From Acidimicrobiaceae bacterium (GTDB taxonomy: Bacteria; Actinomycetota; Acidimicrobiia; Acidimicrobiales; RAAP-2), in contig PKZI01000144.1 of NCBI GenBank assembly GCA_003133005.1, positions 1 through 5,661 on the forward strand: a stretch of 5,661 nucleotides of DNA, written 5' to 3'. Every line of letters begins with the position of its first letter. Within the stretch, counting starts at the first letter, position 1. The notes beneath the pieces were generated by a model, which saw only the letters and a program-made list of their open reading frames with translations, ran no database searches and was not told where the DNA came from. Below are positions 1-4,571 of this stretch, one piece after another. Both the position numbers and the translations under genes were made by a program.

Positions 1-360
1 AGAACTTTACGTTGGCGTTCACATAAGATTCATCTCACGAATCAGCGCCTCATCGTCGAAGGTGGCGTCCTTCAGCACACCAGCAGCGAGGTTGAGTTGC
101 GCGACATTGTGACCACGCGCATCAGCCAGCGCCTGCGCGATCGTGCGGCCCGACGTGGCGAAGTGGTTATCGAGACAACGGCGGGAGCGTTGCACGTGGG
201 TGTGGTTCGTCACCCGGCCGCGCTGGGTCGTCTTATCGATAATGAGCGCAAAAATGGTGCGCCGAAGGACGTTGCCTATGACACGGTGTTTGATTTCGAC
301 TCGCCGCAGGACCATGATTATGACGTGAGTCCGAGGCGACAGCGAGGTCGGCGGTGGTGA
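1..360 (+). CDS. Bacterial PH-domain (bPH2/DUF304-like) protein, 5' end missing
   Basis: The frame starting at base 1 is open from the window edge to the TGA at 358-360, so this is the last 119 residues of a longer protein. The visible part reads like the second half of a bacterial pleckstrin-homology domain of the YdbS/DUF304 type. It has a strand with 'HLTNQRLIVEGGVLQ', then 'EVELRDIVTTRISQ', then 'GEVVIETTAGALHVGVV' and the closing 'HPAALGRLIDNER'. That order (T-x-x-R-L-I-V-E-G-G, hydrophobic-R-D-I, G-x-V-V-I-E-T, P-x-A-L-x-x-L-I) is the usual bPH2 pattern. These domains are often attached to membrane segments, but any such segments would lie upstream and cannot be seen. After the domain comes a low-complexity tail, acidic (DFDSPQDHDYD) and then basic (RRQRGRR). 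A TTG at 97 could be miscalled as a start, but it would cut the domain in half. The family has no single known function. The stop overlaps the next gene, suggesting translational coupling. Confidence 0.8.
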   Translation, partial: RTLRWRSHKIHLTNQRLIVEGGVLQHTSSEVELRDIVTTRISQRLRDRAARRGEVVIETTAGALHVGVVRHPAALGRLIDNERKNGAPKDVAYDTVFDFDSPQDHDYDVSPRRQRGRRW

Positions 361-605
361 ATGTACCGCGCGCCACAACAAGTACCCTCAATGACGTGAC
401 GACTCGGTACCGATGCAGCGCGTGTGGAAATTTGACCCGTTTTGACGTTGTCGAGACGACGTCGATTCGCTCGTTCCACCACTACACGGTGGGTGGCGAC
501 TTGTCAGTCGAAGAGCCCGAGATCATTGCCAGGAGCATCGATTCGGTGTCGTGTCGTTGGTGCGGACACGGACGAGACGTCGAGGTCATCACCGAGTCCG
601 CGTAA
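354..605 (+). CDS. Small zinc-ribbon protein of unknown function
   Basis: This 83-residue protein carries two CxxC knuckles, C21-x-x-C24 ('CSACGNLTRFD') and C67-x-x-C70 ('CRWCGHGRDVEV'), separated by 42 residues. The second knuckle is followed by a glycine, as in many zinc ribbons, so one bound zinc ion is likely. The middle part holds 'FHHYTVGGDLSVEE', whose two adjacent histidines may also matter. I see no signal peptide or membrane segment, so it is probably cytoplasmic. There are two GTG starts. The one at 354 has GAGG (344-347) six bases upstream. The one at 357 forms a four-base GTGA overlap with the stop of the PH-domain gene. Either works and the protein changes by one residue. I recall similar short proteins in other actinobacteria but know no function. 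It could bind nucleic acid or act as a structural subunit. The stop TAA touches the start of the next gene. Confidence 0.8.
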   Translation: MVNVPRATTSTLNDVTTRYRCSACGNLTRFDVVETTSIRSFHHYTVGGDLSVEEPEIIARSIDSVSCRWCGHGRDVEVITESA

Positions 606-1010
606 GTGCGTTCTTTCGAAACGCCGCAGTCGCGCTCGGCGCCAACTTCTTTTGTCGCTACGACACTCGGTGGACAGACCCAGCAACGCGAATTGCGCGC
701 CATGTCGCTCGTCATAGCCATGAAAACCTCGTGCGACGGGTGCCGCTCGTTCGTGGAATCGGACCTTGAAGATTTGAAGGAGCTCCCGGTCGACGTCGTG
801 TTCGTCAGCGCATCAGGTGACGATACCGGCGAGTGGAGTAACGCGCGTCACGAAATCGTCATTGCGCCAAAGTTGTTAAAGGAACTGAACGTGCGATGGC
901 CACCGTTCTACGTGTTAATTGACGCCGCGACGGCCAGGGTGGTCGTTGAAGGAGTGGTCTTTGGTCCCGCACAGGTTGCCGAGGAGATTGGACCGTACTT
1001 GTCGAGATGA
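606..1010 (+). CDS. Thioredoxin-fold protein with CDGC motif
   Basis: This 134-residue protein looks like a thioredoxin/peroxiredoxin-type domain. A beta strand 'SLVIAMKTS' leads into the CxxC motif C43-D-G-C46 and a helix 'RSFVESDLEDLKEL'. A second strand 'PVDVVFVSAS' follows. 'VRWPPFYVLID' then has a Pro-Pro (99-100) where thioredoxin folds carry their cis-proline, and the end is strand-rich with a closing helix 'PAQVAEEIGPYL'. It resembles the TlpA/MauD branch in layout, but I see no signal peptide, lipobox or membrane anchor, so it is probably cytoplasmic. The GTG at 606 directly follows the previous stop and lacks a clear ribosome site. ATG codons at 702 and 720 would give shorter forms starting just before the CxxC. 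I prefer 606 because 'FVATTLGGQ' fits the strand that precedes the core in peroxiredoxin-like folds. Its activity is unproven: it may be a reductase, a thiol sensor or a structural relative. The stop forms ATGA with an ATG at 1007. Confidence 0.75.
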   Translation: MRSFETPQSRSAPTSFVATTLGGQTQQRELRAMSLVIAMKTSCDGCRSFVESDLEDLKELPVDVVFVSASGDDTGEWSNARHEIVIAPKLLKELNVRWPPFYVLIDAATARVVVEGVVFGPAQVAEEIGPYLSR

Positions 1011-1042
1011 TGTCACATGCGTCGTGCAAAGTGACTGTTGAC

Positions 1043-1048
1043 GAAAGG
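1043..1048 (+). promoter_or_regulatory. Ribosome binding site deciding the start at 1055
   Basis: GAAAGG lies six bases ahead of the ATG at 1055 and is the best Shine-Dalgarno match near this gene. The in-frame ATG codons at 1007 and 1010 have no comparable site, although 1007 overlaps the preceding stop as ATGA and could be reached by coupled translation. Confidence 0.5.
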
Positions 1049-1054
1049 TACGAG

Positions 1055-1258
1055 ATGACCAAAGAAATTGAAGTGTCAATTAGTTGTGACGACTGCGTTC
1101 GGCGAGGTACACCCGACTGCGAGGACTGCCTCGTGAGTTTCGTCTTGGGCGAGACGCCCGGGCAACTTGAGATGACGGGTGACGACGCGCACGTTGTTGA
1201 GCTCTTTTGTTCCCAGGGCATGATTCCGCGTCTGCGCTATCAGCGTTCGTCGTCATAG
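1055..1258 (+). CDS. Very small cysteine-motif protein (CX2CX7CX2C), unknown function
   Basis: From the ATG at 1055 this protein has 67 residues. It contains C11-D-D-C14, seven residues, then C22-E-D-C25, and a fifth cysteine at position 52. The two CxxC pairs close together with acidic residues inside them ('SCDDCVRR', 'DCEDCLVSFVLGE') look like a metal-binding knuckle, most likely for zinc, though an iron-sulphur or redox role cannot be excluded. The second half ('DAHVVELFCSQGMIPRLRY') looks like a short helix followed by a strand. The start at 1055 is chosen for its GAAAGG site. The alternative ATG at 1007 overlaps the previous stop and adds 16 residues, including one more cysteine. I recall comparable 'CDDC...C.DC' small proteins in other actinobacteria but no assigned role. 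The gene follows the thioredoxin-fold gene and is the last of the small-gene group. A 36-base gap separates it from the mannosyltransferase. Confidence 0.7.
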   Translation: MTKEIEVSISCDDCVRRGTPDCEDCLVSFVLGETPGQLEMTGDDAHVVELFCSQGMIPRLRYQRSSS

Positions 1259-1270
1259 GGGCGTTCGTCG
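1243..1270 (+). repeat. Pair of 10-bp direct repeats
   Basis: GCGTTCGTCG occurs at 1243-1252 and again at 1261-1270, a centre-to-centre distance of 18 bases. The first copy is inside the last codons of the cysteine-motif gene and the second lies in the gap ahead of the mannosyltransferase. It could be a binding site for a regulator or chance; the TCG-rich unit is common in this composition. Confidence 0.3.
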
Positions 1271-1282
1271 ATCAACGTTGGC

Positions 1283-1288
1283 TAGCGT
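1283..1288 (+). promoter_or_regulatory. Candidate -10 box of a leaderless promoter for the mannosyltransferase
   Basis: TAGCGT fits the actinobacterial TANNNT -10 pattern, and six bases separate it from the ATG at 1295. That spacing puts the transcription start at or next to the A of the ATG, as in leaderless messages that are common in actinobacteria. No convincing TTGACA-like -35 is seen about 17 bases upstream (GGCGTT), and no good Shine-Dalgarno precedes the ATG, which fits a leaderless start. The call is based on pattern alone. Confidence 0.3.
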
Positions 1289-1294
1289 GGTGAC

Positions 1295-2455
1295 ATGGCA
1301 CGCCACCTCTTGGTGACCAACGATTTCCCGCCCAAGACCGGCGGAATCCAGGTCTACCTCTACGAACTCTGGCGCCGCCTCGAACCTGGTCGTGGTGTCG
1401 TGCTCACCGCGAACTCCCACGTCGACGCGCAACAATTTGATACCGAGAACGAGCTGGTGATCGAACGAATCTCCCAAGAGACGCTCTTTTTTCCCACGCC
1501 TCGCGTGCTGCGCGCGATCGAGGCCGCTATTGAACGGCACCAGCCCGATCTCGTTCTGCTCGATCCGGCGTGGCCGCTCGGACTCCTCGGGCCGAGACTT
1601 TCGCGACCCTACGGCGTTGTACTGCATGGCGCCGAAGTTGCCATACCGGGGCGGCTGCCCTTCGTTGCATCCTCACTGCGATACGTGTTGCGTCGAGCGA
1701 GCGTGGCGGTGTGCGCGGGCGAGTATCCCGAGAACGAGGCGCGTCGAGTGTGTGCGGAGCAGTTGCCCCCCGTTATCCAAGTGCCACCGGGAGTTGACAC
1801 CGAAGCATTTCGACCCCTGACGAAACGAAGGCGCACGACGGTTCGCAAATCTTTCGGTTTCAGTAACGATGATCTGCTCGTGTGCTCGTACTCGCGTCTC
1901 GTGCCACGAAAAGGCATGGACACGTTGATCCGCGCGAGTGTCGAACTCGCTCATGACTTTCCGCAGCTTCGCGTCGTCATCGGGGGTTCGGGTCGCGATC
2001 GCCGTCGTCTCGAGACGTTGGCGAAGCGAATCAGCGCGCCAGTGAGTTTTCTCGGTCGCGTCCCCGACGAGCGATTGAGTGACTGGCTGGCGTCAAGTGA
2101 TCTGATGGTGATGGACTGTCGAAGTCGGTGGCTCGGACTTGAGCAAGAGGGTTTTGGCATCGTCTTTTTGAACGCTGCGGCGACGGGGGTCGCCCAAGTG
2201 GCGGGACGTTCGGGTGGCAGCCACGAAGCGGTGCGCGACGGCGAGACCGGCTACGTCGTTGACAAACCACGCAGCGCTCGAGAACTGGCGCTAACGATGG
2301 CGGCCCTGCTCGGTAATGCCTCGTTGCGAGAGCAGTTCGGCCAACGCGCACGCGAGGAAGTCGTCGAACACTTTGACTGGGAATTATTGGCCGCGTCGCT
2401 GAGCGCGAATCTCTCGCAGTTCGATGGCTTTGGCGTCGCGAATCGCCTGGCCTAG
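1295..2455 (+). CDS. pimB: GT4 family mannosyltransferase, PimB type (phosphatidylinositol monomannoside mannosyltransferase)
   Basis: The 386-residue product is the right length and layout for PimB, the GDP-mannose-dependent enzyme that adds the second mannose to phosphatidylinositol monomannoside at the inner face of the membrane. Signatures run in PimB order. The N-terminal GT-B domain opens with 'LLVTNDFPPKTGGIQVYL' (5-22), and 'HGAE' (111-114) lies in the acceptor and donor cleft. The hinge is followed by 'VPPGVDTEAFRP' (163-174). 'SRLVPRKGMDTL' (200-211) carries the phosphate-binding Arg201 and Lys206. 'MDCRSRW' (273-279) precedes the EX7E region at 285. These blocks match mycobacterial PimB closely as I remember it. 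Oddly, the second EX7E glutamate is Asn293 and the usual proline a few residues on is Ala300. There is no signal peptide; association with the membrane surface would be typical. The ATG lacks a ribosome site but has a possible leaderless promoter. A different GDP- or UDP-sugar specificity remains possible. Confidence 0.8.
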   Translation: MARHLLVTNDFPPKTGGIQVYLYELWRRLEPGRGVVLTANSHVDAQQFDTENELVIERISQETLFFPTPRVLRAIEAAIERHQPDLVLLDPAWPLGLLGPRLSRPYGVVLHGAEVAIPGRLPFVASSLRYVLRRASVAVCAGEYPENEARRVCAEQLPPVIQVPPGVDTEAFRPLTKRRRTTVRKSFGFSNDDLLVCSYSRLVPRKGMDTLIRASVELAHDFPQLRVVIGGSGRDRRRLETLAKRISAPVSFLGRVPDERLSDWLASSDLMVMDCRSRWLGLEQEGFGIVFLNAAATGVAQVAGRSGGSHEAVRDGETGYVVDKPRSARELALTMAALLGNASLREQFGQRAREEVVEHFDWELLAASLSANLSQFDGFGVANRLA

Positions 2456-2466
2456 GGTATGTCGGT

Positions 2467-2472
2467 GGGAGG
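2467..2472 (+). promoter_or_regulatory. Ribosome binding site favouring a GTG start at 2477
   Basis: GGGAGG is a strong Shine-Dalgarno sequence placed four bases ahead of the in-frame GTG at 2477. The upstream ATG at 2459 sits three bases after the previous stop and has no site of its own, so the GTG is preferred. Confidence 0.55.
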
Positions 2473-2476
2473 TGGC

Positions 2477-2917
2477 GTGGCGCAGCGAGCAACAGAGTCG
2501 ATCATGGTCAACGCCACTCCCGAGACCGTCTATTCCGTCGTTACCGATTTCGAGAATTACGCGCGTTGGGTGAGCGACCTCAAGCGAATCGACATCCTCG
2601 AACGTGACGCCAACGGGCGTGCTCTCGAGGTGGAGTTTCGCGCTGCCGCGTTCGGCCGATCGACCACCTACGTGCTTCGTTACGACTACAGCCGCGCGCC
2701 AGAGATTTTGAGTTGGCACCAGACGCACGGTGACCTCACCGAGACCTTGCAAGGTCAGTACCGATTCGAGAGCGTCGGCAGCGCCACGCGCGTCACCTAC
2801 GATCTCGAAGTGGAATTGCTCGTACCGATTCCACATTTCATCAAGTCACGCGCCGCACAACGCATACAAACCCAGGCGCTCGTCGAATTAAAGGCGCAGT
2901 CCGAGTCGCTCCAATGA
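2477..2917 (+). CDS. SRPBCC / polyketide cyclase-like ligand-binding protein
   Basis: This protein of 146 residues (152 if the ATG at 2459 is used) has the helix-grip SRPBCC fold, which makes a deep hydrophobic pocket for lipids or other apolar ligands. The first strand is 'ESIMVNATPETVYSVVTDFE' (7-26), with the family's A-x-P-x-x-V-x-x-V-x-x-D-F-E. 'YARWVSDLKRIDIL' follows, then alternating strands ending in 'ATRVTYDLEVELLVPIP', and a long C-terminal helix 'IQTQALVELKAQSE'. This is the pattern of the small actinobacterial 'cyclase/dehydrase' family, whose members usually begin M-A-x-R/Q, matching the GTG start. Ligand and reaction are unknown. Similar proteins are found near pimB in mycobacteria and beside glucokinase in Streptomyces, as I recall, so a role linked to lipid or envelope metabolism is a reasonable guess. 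The stop shares four bases (ATGA) with the glucokinase start, indicating coupled translation. Confidence 0.8.
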   Translation: MAQRATESIMVNATPETVYSVVTDFENYARWVSDLKRIDILERDANGRALEVEFRAAAFGRSTTYVLRYDYSRAPEILSWHQTHGDLTETLQGQYRFESVGSATRVTYDLEVELLVPIPHFIKSRAAQRIQTQALVELKAQSESLQ

Positions 2918-3885
2918 GTGACATTGCGATTGGCATCGACGTCGGGGGCACCAAGGCGCTGGCCCTGGTGATGCGCAGTGACGGCGAGGTCCTCGACGAG
3001 TTGAAAGCGGCAACGCCCCACGAGACCACGCACCAGGCGGGCGAGGCGACCGCGATTGTCCTGGGTGAACTCGTCGAATGTCTCGCCAAGCGACACGACC
3101 TCGACGTGCGCGCGACACCGGTCGGCGTGGGGCTACCTGGCTTGTTAAAAAAGGACGGACGACTCGCGTACGCGCCAAATCTCCAGAGCGCCTCGGGCGC
3201 GGACGTCGGCGCCTTATTGCGTCGTGCACTCGCCAGCGTGCACGTCGTTTGTGAGAATGACGCCAACTGTGCGGCGCTCGCCGAGCACGCGTGGGGTGCG
3301 GGCCGCGGCGTGGACGACTTCGTCATGGTGACTCTCGGTACGGGTATCGGGGGCGGCATCATCGCCGACGGCGCCTTGTTGCGGGGCCGCAGTGGTTTCG
3401 CTGGCGAGATCGGCCACATGGTGGTTGACGCACACGGAATTCCGTGCACGTGCGGGGGGATGGGTTGTTGGGAACGCTACGCGTCGGGCAGCGGACTTCG
3501 ACGGCTCATCCACGAGGCCGCGAAAGAGGGTCGACTCGCGACGTTGCTCGACACCCACGGCAGCGCCGACGACATCCGTCCCGAAGACGTGACGCTGGCC
3601 GCCAACGACGGAAACGAAGAAGCAATCGACCTCTTGCGCCAGGTGGGATGGTGGCTGGCGCTCGGGCTGTCGAATTTGGCTGTCATTCTCGACGCCGGTC
3701 ACTTCGTCATTGGAGGGGGGCTCTCGAGTGCGTCAGAACTCGTGTTGCCCTTCGCGCGCGACTACTTGTCGAGTTTGGTGGAGGGCTATGAGAGTCGTCC
3801 ACCCATCACGATCACGAGTTCAGCGTTCGGGCCGCGTTCGGGCGCCATGGGCGCTGCGCTCGTGGCGTTCGAGAGGAACGGGTGA
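2914..3885 (+). CDS. glk: ROK family glucokinase
   Basis: The 323-residue product is a full-length ROK sugar kinase, most likely glucokinase, which phosphorylates glucose to glucose 6-phosphate in the cytoplasm. It begins with the phosphate-binding 'IGIDVGGTKALAL' (Asp9). 'ENDANCAALAE' (114-124) contains the catalytic Asp116, 'TLGTGIGGGII' (140-150) is the second phosphate loop, and 'GFAGEIGH' (161-168) supplies the sugar-contacting Glu165 and His168. The ROK zinc site follows as His168, Cys178, Cys180 and Cys185 in 'CTCGGMGCWE', intact. The C-terminal 'VIGGGLSSASE' is also typical. All motifs are present, so the enzyme should be active. The phosphate donor (ATP or polyphosphate) and strict glucose specificity cannot be read with certainty; the absence of a DNA-binding N-terminus rules out a ROK repressor. 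It overlaps both neighbours by four bases (ATGA upstream, GTGA downstream) and has no strong ribosome site of its own, implying coupled expression. Confidence 0.9.
   Translation: MSDIAIGIDVGGTKALALVMRSDGEVLDELKAATPHETTHQAGEATAIVLGELVECLAKRHDLDVRATPVGVGLPGLLKKDGRLAYAPNLQSASGADVGALLRRALASVHVVCENDANCAALAEHAWGAGRGVDDFVMVTLGTGIGGGIIADGALLRGRSGFAGEIGHMVVDAHGIPCTCGGMGCWERYASGSGLRRLIHEAAKEGRLATLLDTHGSADDIRPEDVTLAANDGNEEAIDLLRQVGWWLALGLSNLAVILDAGHFVIGGGLSSASELVLPFARDYLSSLVEGYESRPPITITSSAFGPRSGAMGAALVAFERNG
3871..3876 (+). promoter_or_regulatory. Ribosome binding site for the GTG start at 3882
   Basis: GAGAGG inside the last codons of the glucokinase gene sits five bases ahead of the GTG at 3882, and supports that overlap start for the luciferase-like gene. 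Confidence 0.55.
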
Positions 3886-4571
3886 AGCTCGGCGTACTGC
3901 TGCCGACGTTTCGAGACAGTGCGCACGACGCGTTCGACGCGGCGCGCGCGGCCTTCGACGCGCGTCTCGATGGCGTCTTCGCCTACGACCATCTATGGCC
4001 CATGGGCACCCCCGAGCGTCCCGCGCTCGAACCCTTTGGCGTGCTGGCGGTAGTCGCGCGTCGTTACGACCTCGTCGTGGGGACTCTCGTCGCACGAGTG
4101 GGACTCGCGAGCACCGAGCATCTGGTCGAGCAGTTCAACACCCTCGAATACTTCGCGCCCGGACGGGTGGTGGCCGCTCTCGGCACCGGGGACAAGCTTT
4201 CTGTGGCGGAGAATCGTGCGTACGGACTGCACCTCTACGAACCCGACGAGCGGCGCGCGATGCTCGAAGCAACCTGGCGAGCGTTACACGAGACCATGCC
4301 CGTGTGGTTCGGTGCGGGCCAGCGCGCCACCAACGAACTCGCGCACCAACTCGGTGCGACACTCAATCTTTGGGACGTCACGCCCGACGAACTCGCGCGC
4401 GAGAGCGCGCGGGGCCCCACGAACTGGGCTGGGCCAGCACCCAAGGACGTGGCGGCGCACCTGGACGCTCTCGAGCGCGCGGGGGCCACGTGGGCGGTCT
4501 TTAGCCCCCAGACCGACGTGAAGCTGCTTATGGAGTGGCGAAATACGAGCGAAAAAAGTAGGTTTCATTGA
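3882..4571 (+). CDS. Compact luciferase-like monooxygenase family protein (probable F420/flavin oxidoreductase)
   Basis: The 229-residue product belongs to the luciferase-like TIM-barrel family that uses F420 or FMN. It opens with 'MKLGVLLPTF', the first barrel strand. 'GVFAYDHLWPMGTPERPALE' (31-50) is the D-H-L-W segment seen in F420-type members. 'VVGTLVARVGLAS' (65-77) holds the strand with the conserved G-T-L-V-A-R-V. 'GRVVAALGTGDKLSVAEN' (94-111) is the family's G-R-x-x-x-x-L-G-T-G-D, and 'GATWAVFSPQ' (201-210) the last strand. Most relatives run to 280-350 residues, so this is a short version: the region between about 140 and 190, where longer members have an insertion, is reduced. The core motifs are intact, which argues for a compact subfamily rather than decay. 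The substrate is unknown. The GTG start overlaps the glucokinase stop as GTGA, with GAGAGG upstream. The stop overlaps the aminotransferase start as TGATG. Confidence 0.8.
   Translation: MKLGVLLPTFRDSAHDAFDAARAAFDARLDGVFAYDHLWPMGTPERPALEPFGVLAVVARRYDLVVGTLVARVGLASTEHLVEQFNTLEYFAPGRVVAALGTGDKLSVAENRAYGLHLYEPDERRAMLEATWRALHETMPVWFGAGQRATNELAHQLGATLNLWDVTPDELARESARGPTNWAGPAPKDVAAHLDALERAGATWAVFSPQTDVKLLMEWRNTSEKSRFH

Noticed and set aside
97..360. A TTG start at 97 as the beginning of the first gene
   Set aside because: It would begin in the middle of the PH-like domain; the in-frame sequence from base 1 continues the domain upstream without a stop.
19..381. A 120-codon - strand frame over the first gene
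   Set aside because: The + strand frame is open to the window edge and shows a PH-domain pattern; the antisense translation shows no family features.
2841..3449. A 202-codon - strand frame opposite the glucokinase gene
   Set aside because: Low-complexity Pro/Ser/Ala/Arg translation, a typical shadow of a GC-rich gene.
2914..3885. ROK transcriptional repressor instead of a kinase
   Set aside because: There is no N-terminal helix-turn-helix; the protein begins directly with the phosphate-binding strand and all kinase motifs are present.
3710..4504. A 264-codon + strand frame spanning the end of glucokinase and most of the luciferase-like gene
   Set aside because: Extremely arginine-rich shadow frame with no domain; both overlapped genes have clear family motifs in their own frames.
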